From: Blautia hominis | GTDB lineage: Bacteria > Bacillota > Clostridia > Lachnospirales > Lachnospiraceae | Length of the DNA stretch: 64,000 nt | Assembly: GCA_002270465.1 (NCBI GenBank) | Contig: NQOF01000001.1 | Location: forward strand, 622,501 to 686,500 | Reading direction: 5' to 3' | Notes under the pieces: model-generated | Told to the model about the DNA's origin: nothing | Databases searched by the model: none | The model's input: the letters and a program-made list of their open reading frames with translations, nothing else | Position numbers and translations under genes: made by a program | In this document: piece by piece, positions 1 to 8,737 of the stretch | Layout: the number at the start of each line of letters is the position of its first letter | Numbering within the stretch: the first letter of the stretch is position 1

Positions 1-68
1 GTCACCAAATACACCACATAATCCCGCATCTGCCGCAGTGCATTCCTTCCTGAGAGTTTTCTCAACAT
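1..68 (-). CDS. ABC transporter permease, N-terminus only
   Basis: Only the first 22 or so codons lie in the window. They start at ATG 68..66 and read MLRKLSGRNALRQM and onward into a hydrophobic stretch, cut at the window edge. The start overlaps the last 7 bases of the ATPase gene, so translation is probably coupled. In Bce-type systems the gene after the ATPase is the large FtsX-like permease that moves or senses cell-wall-active peptides, and the position fits. Identity rests on context, because too little sequence is visible to see the fold. Confidence 0.6.
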   Translation of the reverse strand, partial: MLRKLSGRNALRQMRDYVVYLV

Positions 69-847
69 GATACATCACCTCCCAGAAAGGACTGTACCTG
101 TAAAATCTCCTCGTAAAACTCCCGCTGATGCTTCTCCCCCCGGACGATCTCATTAAAAATCTTTCCGTCCTTTAGAAAAAGTACACGTCTTCCAAATCCT
201 GCGCAGTACGAGTCATGGGTCACCATGAGTATCGTCACCTGCAGCTCCCGGTTCAGTTCTTCCAAAAGTCCCATAAGCTGCCGGGAGCTTCGCGAATCCA
301 GCGCGCCCGTAGGCTCATCAGCCAGCAGGATCCTGGGTTTTTTGATCAGCGCCCTGCCGCAGGCGCACCTCTGTTTCTGCCCTCCTGATACCTGATAAGG
401 AAACCTGGAGGCAACATCCCCTATCCCCAGCCGTTCCATCATCTCCACACTTTTCGCATGCACCTTTCCTGCCGGCATACCCAGAAGGACCAGGGGAAGG
501 GCAATATTTTCCTCAATGGTAAGACGGTCCAGGAGATTGAAATCCTGAACCACAAATCCCAGATTCTCTCTTCGGAATTTTGCCTGTGCCCCCTGCTCCA
601 CCCCGGTGATATCTATCTCGCCGGAGGAAGCCTGCCTGCCGGTGTTCAGATAAATGTGCCCGGCACTCACACAGTCCACTGTGGAGATACAGTTCAGCAG
701 TGTTGTTTTACCGGAACCTGAAGCCCCCATAATACTGGTAAATTCCCCTTCCTCCACCTGAAAGCTCAGGCCGTCCAGCGCTTTCTTCAGATTTTCCCTG
801 GTACCATAATATTTTTCTATCTGCTCCACTCTCAATACTTCTGCCAT
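62..847 (-). CDS. ABC transporter ATP-binding protein, antimicrobial peptide (BceA/MacB) type
   Basis: The 261-residue protein is the nucleotide-binding subunit of an ABC transporter at the inner face of the membrane. It has Walker A (GASGSGKTT, residues 41-49), the ABC signature VSGGQ near 153 and Walker B ILLADEPTGALDS near 173. The last motif is typical of the MacB/LolD/BceA family. It follows a BceS-like kinase gene by about 90 bases and overlaps the permease start. The set kinase-ATPase-permease is the usual module for resistance to bacitracin-like or lantibiotic peptides. That role is inferred from the family; the substrate cannot be read from the sequence. Confidence 0.9.
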   Translation of the reverse strand: MAEVLRVEQIEKYYGTRENLKKALDGLSFQVEEGEFTSIMGASGSGKTTLLNCISTVDCVSAGHIYLNTGRQASSGEIDITGVEQGAQAKFRRENLGFVVQDFNLLDRLTIEENIALPLVLLGMPAGKVHAKSVEMMERLGIGDVASRFPYQVSGGQKQRCACGRALIKKPRILLADEPTGALDSRSSRQLMGLLEELNRELQVTILMVTHDSYCAGFGRRVLFLKDGKIFNEIVRGEKHQREFYEEILQVQSFLGGDVSC

Positions 848-939
848 TTTACATTCCCCCTGTTTTCCTTCTATCCTCTGTTCCTCTTTATTATAGAAAA
901 TAGAAAGGCAGAATACCTGTGATTTTGCCGTATGTTATC

Positions 940-1968
940 TTACACTTTCGTAAGATGAGGAAAAACAGATACCTGTTCCGATACGGGAATTTCAAACACA
1001 ACCCTTGTATATTCTCCCCAGACAGATTCTGCCCGGATGGACATACCCAGTCTTTCACAGAGTTTCCTGCAGATATACAGGCCCATCCCTGTGGATTCCC
1101 TGTTTTTTCTCCCGTTGCTTCCTGTGAACCCTTTGCTGAAGATCCTTCCCATCTCACTCTCGCGGATTCCGCAGCCATTATCCTCCACGGACAACGAGAC
1201 CGTATTTTCTTCCCGCCAAGCTGAGATCATAATACAGGGGGAATCCTCCATGTATTTCAGACTGTTTGACAGTACCTGGCGCAGCATGAAGATAAGCCAC
1301 TTGCTGTCCGTATAGGCTTCTGTCTCCAATCCCTTTGTCTCTATACGGACACCTCTTTGGCGGAAAGACTCCTGGTCAGCCGCCACAGCCTGCGCCACAC
1401 ATACATTTATCCGGGTCTTCTGTATGATATAATCCTGCTCCGTATTTTCCATCCGGCTCATATAAAGGGCCTGCTCAATCTCCCTGTCTATGTTTTCCAG
1501 GCTTTTTAAGATGCGGCGGCTGTCTTTCTTTTTGTCATTCTCACATACAAGCTGGGCGGCTGTCAGCGGCAGCTTCACCTGATGCACCCAGTTCTCCACA
1601 TATTCCTGGTACTCTCTTCGTTTCTGTCCGGCCTCAAACACCTGCTCCTCCATGGCTTTCATGGAGATCTGCATGGCTTCCCAGTATTTCTTCCCCTCCC
1701 ACGAATCCGGGGGGCTTAAAATCTCTGTGACCAACCAGGGTTTTTCCATATTCCACACCGTGTCCATGAGCTGATCAAAATACTTTTTTTCTCTGTAAAA
1801 AGAAAACCCGGTCCAGGCAGCAAAAATCCCGAACCAGGTGATCAAAAGCAGCGCCACTTCCCTGGGCTGTACTCCCAGCGCTGTCAAATACACGAAACAG
1901 GCCCAGGCTGACCCCATCTGCAAAAGCACGATCCCCGTCCTGTCCCCTAAAAACTCTCTGAACTTCAT
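940..1968 (-). CDS. sensor histidine kinase, BceS-like intramembrane-sensing type
   Basis: The 342-residue protein has two N-terminal membrane segments (about 12-32 and 36-57) with almost no extracytoplasmic loop. Such kinases sense through their partner ABC permease. The phosphoacceptor is His129 in WVHQVKLPLTA, close to the family form WVHEIKTPL. An ATPase domain follows with the N box near LRQVLSNSLKY, the G1 box DNGCGI and the G2 box STGMGLY. Its start overlaps the stop of the response regulator gene by 4 bases, so the two are translationally coupled. It should phosphorylate that regulator. Confidence 0.92.
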   Translation of the reverse strand: MKFREFLGDRTGIVLLQMGSAWACFVYLTALGVQPREVALLLITWFGIFAAWTGFSFYREKKYFDQLMDTVWNMEKPWLVTEILSPPDSWEGKKYWEAMQISMKAMEEQVFEAGQKRREYQEYVENWVHQVKLPLTAAQLVCENDKKKDSRRILKSLENIDREIEQALYMSRMENTEQDYIIQKTRINVCVAQAVAADQESFRQRGVRIETKGLETEAYTDSKWLIFMLRQVLSNSLKYMEDSPCIMISAWREENTVSLSVEDNGCGIRESEMGRIFSKGFTGSNGRKNRESTGMGLYICRKLCERLGMSIRAESVWGEYTRVVFEIPVSEQVSVFPHLTKV

Positions 1969-2630
1969 ATCTTGTACCCCATTCCCCTCTTTGTCTGTAT
2001 CAGACCGGGCAGGCCTATGGCGGCCAGCTTTTCCCTGAGCCTGCGCACATTTACACTGAGCGTGTTATCATCAATATAAATCTGGTTTTCCCAGAGATAG
2101 TCCACCAATTCTTCCCTGCTCACAATATTTCCTGCATGTTCAAAAAGCCTGCAGAGAATCTTCTGCTCATTTCTGCCAAGCTCCAGGCTCTCTCCTCTGT
2201 AAGACACACGGGCAGCACCCAAATCAAGTGTGATGCCCCGGTATTCAAGCACTGCGGGCCTTCCCGCCCCTTTTACCCTGCGCAGCACAGTCTGTATACG
2301 TGCCAGCAGAATAGGCGCTTTGTATGGTTTGGTGATAAAATCATCCCCGCCGCTTTGCAGGGCTTCCAGCTCATCCATGGAAGTGCTGCGGCCTGTGAGA
2401 AAAATAACAGGCAGGGAACAGAGATTCCGGATCTCCCTGCAAAGGGTGAATCCATCCTGTCCCGGCAGATTAATATCCAGCAGGATCAGATCCGGAGCTG
2501 ACGCTTCGATGATCTCCCTTACGCCCCCTCTTCCATCCCAGATAACCGCTGCGTATCCCTGGTTTTTCAAAACAGAGGACAGACCGCAGGCAATCTCTTC
2601 CTCGTCCTCCACGATCAATATCTTTTCCAC
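1965..2630 (-). CDS. response regulator, OmpR/PhoB family (BceR-like)
   Basis: I place the start at GTG 2630..2628. A strong AAGGAGGA site lies 6 bases upstream at 2644..2637, and the protein then begins directly with the receiver strand VEKILIVEDEE. This gives 221 residues. The receiver has the acidic pair near 9-10, phosphoacceptor Asp52 in LILLDINLPG and the conserved Lys in FITKPY. The C-terminal winged helix ends in RTKRGMGYKI-like residues (LIQTKRGMGYKI). The frame stays open upstream through a 15-bp tandem repeat, giving an artificial VIENK/VIVNK tail that I reject. It likely controls the ABC transporter and perhaps the two YhgE genes upstream. Confidence 0.92.
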   Translation of the reverse strand: MEKILIVEDEEEIACGLSSVLKNQGYAAVIWDGRGGVREIIEASAPDLILLDINLPGQDGFTLCREIRNLCSLPVIFLTGRSTSMDELEALQSGGDDFITKPYKAPILLARIQTVLRRVKGAGRPAVLEYRGITLDLGAARVSYRGESLELGRNEQKILCRLFEHAGNIVSREELVDYLWENQIYIDDNTLSVNVRRLREKLAAIGLPGLIQTKRGMGYKI

Positions 2631-2655
2631 GCTCTGTCCTCCTTCTTTCACTATT

Positions 2656-2760
2656 ACTTTATTCTCTATAACTTTATTCACTATAACTTTATTCTCTATA
2701 ACTTTATTCACTATAACTTTATTCTCTATAACTTTATTCTCTATAACTTCATTCACTATA
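2656..2760. repeat. 15-bp tandem repeat, seven units
   Basis: Seven contiguous 15-bp units read ACTTTATTCWCTATA on the plus strand, where W alternates A and T. The last unit has one extra change (ACTTC), and a degenerate unit precedes the array at about 2646. On the minus strand, in the direction of the regulator gene, every unit carries TATAGA or TATAGT, both close to the -10 hexamer. The array ends about 10 bases before the ribosome site of the response regulator gene, so it lies in its promoter or leader. Confidence 0.9.
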
Positions 2761-2814
2761 ACTCCATCACCAAATTGCAGACTTTCCCAGCAAAGCAGAC
2801 GGATACCACCGCAT

Positions 2815-4995
2815 TTACATGACTTTTGTACTCTCCAACTTTTCCATAAACGCATGGTTCAGGCGGATCACCGGTTTTCTTAAAACCAGCCCCAAAAGCA
2901 GGGAGGCTGCCAGAAAAAGCCCCAGTTTTCCAAGCTCTGCCCAGTAAGTATTCCCGTAAAATCCCCCGATACACTCGCGCATGGCGGTCATACTGTGGGT
3001 AAACGGCAGGAACGGATATACCTTTTTAAAGAACGCAGGCGCCACCTCTATAGGAAAAGTCCCGCCGGAGCCTGCCACCTGGATGACAAGAAGGATCACG
3101 CATACTGCCTTGCCGATATCTCCAAAGGAGACCGTAAGGGTATAGATCAGATTCACAAAAGCTATACTTGCCATCCATCCGGCCACCACAAATAAAAACG
3201 GATGCTCACACTGGATCCCCAGATAATATAGATCCCCCAGGCAGATAAGCCCGCTCTGGAAAAGACCCATGAGCAAAAACAAGATATATCTGCCCAGGTA
3301 CATCTGGTATTCTTTCACATTTTTCAGGCTGTCCGTGGTCTTTTTTGATACATTTACCTTCATCATGGCTACCAGTACGATTCCTCCCACCCAGATTGCC
3401 AGGGAGGAGTAAAAAGGTGCCATGGAGGAGCCATAATTCTCCACAGGATACACAGCCGTCCGCTGCAGTTTTACAGGCGCTGCCAGAGCCGCGCTCAGGG
3501 ATGCCGGGTCGCTGCCGATGAGATTCTGCAGCATATCCGAATCCTGACTGTCCGCAGCATCCCCCAGTGTTTTTGACACACCTTCTATCTGATCCGCTGC
3601 CTCGGTCAGAAGGGACGCAGAGGTATCCAGTGCTTTTCTCACATCTGCCAGATCAAGGGCAGCACCGTCTGATATGTTTTTAAGACCCAAAAGACTGTCA
3701 TCCAGTTTTCCCATCATCTTTGCCACGGAGGTGCCTGTATCGCCCAGGGTTTGGAAAAGTTCCTCAAGCTCTGCCTGCAGGTTCTCCTCATAATCACTCT
3801 GCACCGAGGCGATCTGCTGTACACTGTCCTCTGCCATCTGCCCGAGCTGACTGTGGTATGTGCTGATATCAGCGGCTGTATCTGTAATTTTACCGGCTGT
3901 CTCATCCAGCTTATCCTTTAATGCCTGCTGTCCTGCAATCAGTTCCTCCATATTGCTGATAAACGGATCCAGAAGTTCCCCTCCTGCAGGAATGGAATCC
4001 CGGATGGATGCCAGACTGTCCCGGAAATCCGTATATTTGTCGATCACACTCTGGGTCACTTCGGAGAGTCCGGCAAGGCTGGACGCTGCATCCTGGGTAT
4101 TGTTCTCCATGGAGTCAAAGGTCTCGTTGATCACCTGGGATACCGCCCGGTAATAGGAACCGCTGTCCCCAAGTACCTGGCTGACAGCCTCTGTGGTCCC
4201 CGCAAGAGTGCTGCTCAGACTGTCAATGCCGTCCCCGGCATCACTAAGCACATCCAGTCCGGTATCTGTACTCTCCCCTGACTGTTCCAACAAGGAGGAG
4301 GTGGTATCCAGAATTCCCTGCATGGAATCCATCATATCCGAAAATGCCGTCATGGTGGAGGCCAGCCCTCTCAGATCATCTGCACTGTTCTCCGTATTTC
4401 CGGCAAGATTTCCGATCATGGTCTTTGTGCCGTCCTGATCCAGGTATGAGGACAGGGAATTCATCACATCCAGTCCGATCTGGCTGATGGTCTTGGTGAA
4501 GATCTCATCAATCTGAGACCGTATGGAGTCTGCCCCTTTGTCCGTAACCTTGGGCGCAATGGCGTTTTCCTTCTGGTTGGAATAATAGACCAGCTTTGAA
4601 TGTGTCACATCATCGGAGAAAACGGTCATCATGTCCCTGCTGAAAGACTTTGGTATGACAATGGCCGCATAATACTTTCCTGATCTCACACCTTCCACTG
4701 CCTTCTTTTTACCTGTAAAAACCCAGTCCATCTGCTCATTTGCCCTGAGGTTTGAGATGACCGTGTCGCCCATATTGATCTTGATTGGGGCAATGCTGCT
4801 CTCATACCCCTCATCCGCGTTTGCCACAGCCACCTTGATCCCGCCGGTATTGCTGTATGGGTCCCAGCTTGCGGCAATATTAAACCATGCGTACAGAGCA
4901 GGCACCACCGTCAGCCCCAGAATGACGATCAGCGCAATGACATTATTTTTAATATGACTTATATCTGACCGGAAAATTTTCCATATATTTTTCAT
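2815..4995 (-). CDS. YhgE/Pip family membrane protein (second copy)
   Basis: The 726-residue protein has one N-terminal membrane segment (about 17-37) ending in LYAWFNIAASWDPY. This is followed by an extracytoplasmic domain with KVAVANAD, then a long coiled-coil-like stretch rich in S, D and T to about residue 520. Five or so C-terminal membrane segments follow, with the family motif GTFPIEVAPAFFKKVYPFLPFTHSM. That is the YhgE/phage-infection-protein (Pip) layout, related to YueB/EsaA of type VII secretion. The start overlaps the stop of the upstream paralogue by 4 bases. Its biochemical function is not known from the sequence. Linkage to a Bce-type system hints at envelope stress. Confidence 0.9.
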   Translation of the reverse strand: MKNIWKIFRSDISHIKNNVIALIVILGLTVVPALYAWFNIAASWDPYSNTGGIKVAVANADEGYESSIAPIKINMGDTVISNLRANEQMDWVFTGKKKAVEGVRSGKYYAAIVIPKSFSRDMMTVFSDDVTHSKLVYYSNQKENAIAPKVTDKGADSIRSQIDEIFTKTISQIGLDVMNSLSSYLDQDGTKTMIGNLAGNTENSADDLRGLASTMTAFSDMMDSMQGILDTTSSLLEQSGESTDTGLDVLSDAGDGIDSLSSTLAGTTEAVSQVLGDSGSYYRAVSQVINETFDSMENNTQDAASSLAGLSEVTQSVIDKYTDFRDSLASIRDSIPAGGELLDPFISNMEELIAGQQALKDKLDETAGKITDTAADISTYHSQLGQMAEDSVQQIASVQSDYEENLQAELEELFQTLGDTGTSVAKMMGKLDDSLLGLKNISDGAALDLADVRKALDTSASLLTEAADQIEGVSKTLGDAADSQDSDMLQNLIGSDPASLSAALAAPVKLQRTAVYPVENYGSSMAPFYSSLAIWVGGIVLVAMMKVNVSKKTTDSLKNVKEYQMYLGRYILFLLMGLFQSGLICLGDLYYLGIQCEHPFLFVVAGWMASIAFVNLIYTLTVSFGDIGKAVCVILLVIQVAGSGGTFPIEVAPAFFKKVYPFLPFTHSMTAMRECIGGFYGNTYWAELGKLGLFLAASLLLGLVLRKPVIRLNHAFMEKLESTKVM

Positions 4996-7526
4996 CTGCC
5001 GCTGTCCTCCTTCTTATTTTTCAACACCTGATGCAGTTCCTCCCTACTCATTTTACTGAGCCGCATCTGCCGGTTCAGGCTTTCATGGATATACTCCAGA
5101 CAGATCAGATAGAGCGCGATCCCTATAATAGACGCAATCCAGAGTACCAAAAAGATCATCTTGGAGTCAATACTGAACATCAGCAGAAGAAAAATAAAGG
5201 GGATCACAAGGATAGCCAGAAATCCCCACTTGATCCTTCTCTCATAACGCCTCTCAAATCCGGCTGCCTTTTCACGGAGCTGTTCCTGAAACTCCTCCTG
5301 CCCTGCCAGCATACGCACCACAGAGGACAGACGCATCCTCTCATTTGGCATTCCATTTTCCTCACAGAGCATCAAATCTGTCTGAGCCAGCTTTTTGTCA
5401 AAGAGCAGGTTCAGGTTCAGCATCCACGGACGCACAGCCACACCGATCAAAAGCGCTATGGGGATAAAGGCGGTCAGGCACAGCATATCTTTCAGATAAT
5501 GGTACCGGTAAATGCCTGCCACAGCTTCCCGCATGGCATTGATGCCGTAGGTAAATGGAAGCAGGGGATGGAGCGCCTGGAAAAATCCGGGTGTCATCTC
5601 AATGGGATAGGTTCCCGCAGAGCCCGGTATCTGTACGATCACCAGAATAACACAGACTGCTTTTCCGATATGTTTAAAGGTGATGGACAGCGCATAAATA
5701 ATGTTTACATACACAAAGGAAGCAAAAACGCCCGCAAATAAAAATGCTGCCGGATTTGCACACTGTATGTCAAGCAGGTATAGATCTCCCAGACACACGA
5801 TCAGGGACTGCGCGATCCCGAAAGCCACAAACAGCAGCCATCTTCCGAAATATCCCTGTACAGCCGAAAATTTTCCCACCTTCTCTTTGTCTGCCTCCAG
5901 TTTGAAGATGGCGATCAGCACAATGCCTCCCACCCAGATGGCCAGGTTCGTGTAAAAGGGGGCCAGCGCAGAGCCATAATTATCAATCCTGTAAACATCT
6001 TTTGTCTCCACCTCCACAGGGGAGGACATAAAGTCCGCCACAGATTCCCCGTCAATCCCGGAAAGGTCAAAAAGCAGTTCCATGGATTTAGAGTTTTCCA
6101 GGGCTTTTAAGTCCGTCATGGCAGTTTCCAGTATATTCTGTACACTCTGCAGGGAATCCCCGGTGCTCACCAGGACAGCCTGTATATCATCAAGACTTGC
6201 GGCAAGCTCATCCAAAACAGCTTTCACCTGCTCCGTGGAAGGCTCCACACCGTCTAAAATACCGGAAAGCCTGCCGGAAAGCGCTGAGAAGGAATCCAGA
6301 TTCCGGCTGATCTCCGGCAGTATCTGCTGATCAAAGGATTCTCTGGATGTAAGGAGCTGTCCCCCTGCCTCCTGTATGATAGTATCCATCTGGCTAAGGG
6401 CGTCGGATGCGGTCTCCACGGAATTTCCGATGCTGTCATTTCCCTGTCTGAGACTGGATATGGTCTGCTTCTGTCCCTCCAGCTCTGCTTCCAGGGCCGC
6501 GATCACAGACGTCATGGCATCTGTGGGGTATGTGTTATTGAAAGATTCCAAATTGTCAAGGACATTCTGCCCCAGAGAAGCTGCCTGCTCCGCTTTGGTG
6601 ATCATGCCGTCCACCTGACTGTTGATCTCCAGGATCTTGCCGTTCATTTCACCCACAGCGGACTTGGAGGCAGCACTTATATCCGCCAGCGTACCCTGTC
6701 CCTGGGAGAGCGCAGATGATATTCCGGTGGAAAAATCAGCTGCCGCCGTCCTGGCGTGTTCCAGGATCTCACTGCTCTTGTCCATGGCACTGCTGCCCTC
6801 CCCGGCGGCTTCTGTCAGGGCGTCCAGAGTTCCTTTGGTATCCTTGATCGTCTCATTTGAGCTGTCCGCAGAATTCCGGAATTTTTCTAGGCCGGCCTGA
6901 TATTCCCCGATATTATCTGATACCAGGCTGATTCTTTCCAGCAGGCTCTCCTGGGATCTGCCCAGCTCTTCGGACAGGGAACCTGTAGATTTTTCTATGA
7001 TGTCCGCCACTGCCTTTGACGCTGTGGCTGTAAAGGTACTGTTGATCTCTTTCTCCACAGTCTCTGCCCCGGTATCGGTTATTTTGGGGGCAATGGCATT
7101 TTTCTTTTCATTGATGTAATATGTAAATTCCGGCCTGCTAAATGTTCCGCTGGTAATGCTCAGCATATCTTGGCTGAATGTTTCGGGAATGACAATGGCT
7201 GCATAGTATTCTCCGGATCTAACCCCATCCACCGCTCTGGTTTCATCCACAAAAACCCAGCCCAGGGCATCATTTTCCTTCAGGTTACTGACGATCTCAC
7301 CGCCTGCATCCAGTCTTCCTGTCAGCTCACTTTCCGCGCCTTTATCGCTGTTTGCCACTGCCACTTTAATATCCCCTGTATTTGCATAAGGGTCAAAATT
7401 AGCGGCAATGTTGAACCATGCGTACAGGGAGGGGATGATACAGATTCCCACTGCCACGATCACCGCCACAGGGCTGCGCAGCAGTCTTTTGCAGTCCCTG
7501 ATGAATATCTGCCATACCTTCTTCAT
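4992..7526 (-). CDS. YhgE/Pip family membrane protein (first copy)
   Basis: The start is ATG 7526..7524 (MKKVWQIFIRD), with AGGAGG 7 bases upstream. A start 10 codons further out has no site. The 844-residue protein matches its neighbour in plan: an N-terminal membrane anchor ending in LYAWFNIAANFDPY, then KVAVANSD, then a long helical domain. A multi-pass C-terminus carries GTYPIEMTPGFFQALHPLLPFTY. It has an extra C-terminal part of about 120 residues, with two more membrane helices and a charged tail, that the second copy lacks. The two are tandem paralogues at the head of the operon. Confidence 0.9.
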   Translation of the reverse strand: MKKVWQIFIRDCKRLLRSPVAVIVAVGICIIPSLYAWFNIAANFDPYANTGDIKVAVANSDKGAESELTGRLDAGGEIVSNLKENDALGWVFVDETRAVDGVRSGEYYAAIVIPETFSQDMLSITSGTFSRPEFTYYINEKKNAIAPKITDTGAETVEKEINSTFTATASKAVADIIEKSTGSLSEELGRSQESLLERISLVSDNIGEYQAGLEKFRNSADSSNETIKDTKGTLDALTEAAGEGSSAMDKSSEILEHARTAAADFSTGISSALSQGQGTLADISAASKSAVGEMNGKILEINSQVDGMITKAEQAASLGQNVLDNLESFNNTYPTDAMTSVIAALEAELEGQKQTISSLRQGNDSIGNSVETASDALSQMDTIIQEAGGQLLTSRESFDQQILPEISRNLDSFSALSGRLSGILDGVEPSTEQVKAVLDELAASLDDIQAVLVSTGDSLQSVQNILETAMTDLKALENSKSMELLFDLSGIDGESVADFMSSPVEVETKDVYRIDNYGSALAPFYTNLAIWVGGIVLIAIFKLEADKEKVGKFSAVQGYFGRWLLFVAFGIAQSLIVCLGDLYLLDIQCANPAAFLFAGVFASFVYVNIIYALSITFKHIGKAVCVILVIVQIPGSAGTYPIEMTPGFFQALHPLLPFTYGINAMREAVAGIYRYHYLKDMLCLTAFIPIALLIGVAVRPWMLNLNLLFDKKLAQTDLMLCEENGMPNERMRLSSVVRMLAGQEEFQEQLREKAAGFERRYERRIKWGFLAILVIPFIFLLLMFSIDSKMIFLVLWIASIIGIALYLICLEYIHESLNRQMRLSKMSREELHQVLKNKKEDSGR

Positions 7527-7629
7527 ATCTTTCCTCCTGTCATCACTTTTTCGCATCTGAGAGCAGGGCTGTATCCGGCACTTCTGCAGTCATCAGCAGT
7601 ATGTTCTATCATTATTTATAAAAGATAAA

Positions 7630-7659
7630 AGAACAGAGTACACTTACATACTCTGTTCT
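7630..7659 (-). terminator. Rho-independent terminator after the TPR lipoprotein gene
   Basis: An 11-bp perfect inverted repeat (AGAACAGAGTA and TACTCTGTTCT) with an 8-base loop is followed on the minus strand by TTTATCTTT. It lies 25 bases past the stop of the TPR gene and upstream of the YhgE operon. Confidence 0.85.
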
Positions 7660-7683
7660 TTATATGGGAAATCCGGCATTTCT

Positions 7684-8718
7684 TTACCTTGTCTCCAAAA
7701 AATAATTTTCTTTCACTGCTCTCTCATCTGTGGGATATGCCTCCAGATAAGCAGTGATCTTCTCTTTTGCAGACGCATAGTCCATCTTCTTTTCATAGGC
7801 TACGATCTCATTGAACAGAAGTGCCTGTTTCTCGTCCTGGTCTCCTGTATCCAATCCCTTCTGGATATTAGAGAGGGCACTGTCATAGTCCCCGTCCAGG
7901 ATATCGCAGTATGCCATACCGTTGTAAGCTTTTGCCTGCAGTGACTGCTCACTCAGGCTCTCTTTATAATTGGCGCGGGCGTTGGCTGTATCACCCTGCT
8001 CGGCGTAAACCTTGCCCAGATATATGGCTGCCTGCTTGTACCCGTCATTGTATGATGTGGTAAGTTCTTTTTTTGCCTCATCATACTCCTCCAGATAATA
8101 GTAGACACGGCCTCTGTCATAGTGGTCCTGCTCATCACTGCCCTCTATTTCAAGAGCCATCTCCAGGTAAGACTCTCCGTCAGCTTTCATGTCACACTCT
8201 TCGTATACACGGTAGATCTCCAGATAGTCATTGTACTCTTTGGAATCAGCAGCCACTTTTCCAAAATCAGAGGCAGCTTTGTCATATTGGTCCAGATGCA
8301 GATAAGCAGTACCTCTCAGAAAATATCCTTCTTTACTGTTCTTCACATCCAGCATCTGGTCACAGGTAGCAGCGCTGGCCTCATAATCGCCTCTCTGGTA
8401 CTGTACCACTGCCAGATAGGCCAGAATGTCCGCTCTCATGGCCTTCTCCGAATCAGCTGCCAGGTCCCTGGCTTTTTCCAGGGCCTGCTGTGCCTCCTCG
8501 TATTTGCCCATCTTCAGATAGGCAATGCCTTCTCCCCTGAGAGCCTCCACCTCATATTTCTCATCGGCGATTGCCAGCTCAAAGTTCTCAATGGCACTCT
8601 GATAATCTTTCCCCTCTAAATCTTCCGCCCCCAGCTCATAATAACTGGGTGTATCTTTCCCGCATCCTGCCAAGAGGCAGAGGATGCATCCTGTCAGAAC
8701 AATAAATTTTCCCTTCAC
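7684..8718 (-). CDS. tetratricopeptide-repeat lipoprotein
   Basis: The 344-residue protein starts with a lipoprotein signal (MKGKFIVLTGCILCLLAGC). The lipobox LAGC predicts cleavage and lipidation at Cys19 and anchoring on the outer face of the membrane. The rest is about eight TPR helix pairs with typical A-Y-G-A spacing, for example GKYEEAQQALEKA and GDYEASAATCDQM. TPR proteins are scaffolds for protein contacts; no enzyme motif is present. The gene follows glmM by 19 bases and probably shares its transcript. A specific partner cannot be named. Confidence 0.88.
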   Translation of the reverse strand: MKGKFIVLTGCILCLLAGCGKDTPSYYELGAEDLEGKDYQSAIENFELAIADEKYEVEALRGEGIAYLKMGKYEEAQQALEKARDLAADSEKAMRADILAYLAVVQYQRGDYEASAATCDQMLDVKNSKEGYFLRGTAYLHLDQYDKAASDFGKVAADSKEYNDYLEIYRVYEECDMKADGESYLEMALEIEGSDEQDHYDRGRVYYYLEEYDEAKKELTTSYNDGYKQAAIYLGKVYAEQGDTANARANYKESLSEQSLQAKAYNGMAYCDILDGDYDSALSNIQKGLDTGDQDEKQALLFNEIVAYEKKMDYASAKEKITAYLEAYPTDERAVKENYFLETR

Positions 8719-8737
8719 AAATAAATTCTCCGTCCTG

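Noticed and set aside
2631-2855. Extension of the response regulator with a VIENK/VIVNK repeat
   Set aside because: The frame is open only because a 15-bp repeat is a multiple of three. A strong ribosome site and GTG at 2630 give a normal receiver start.
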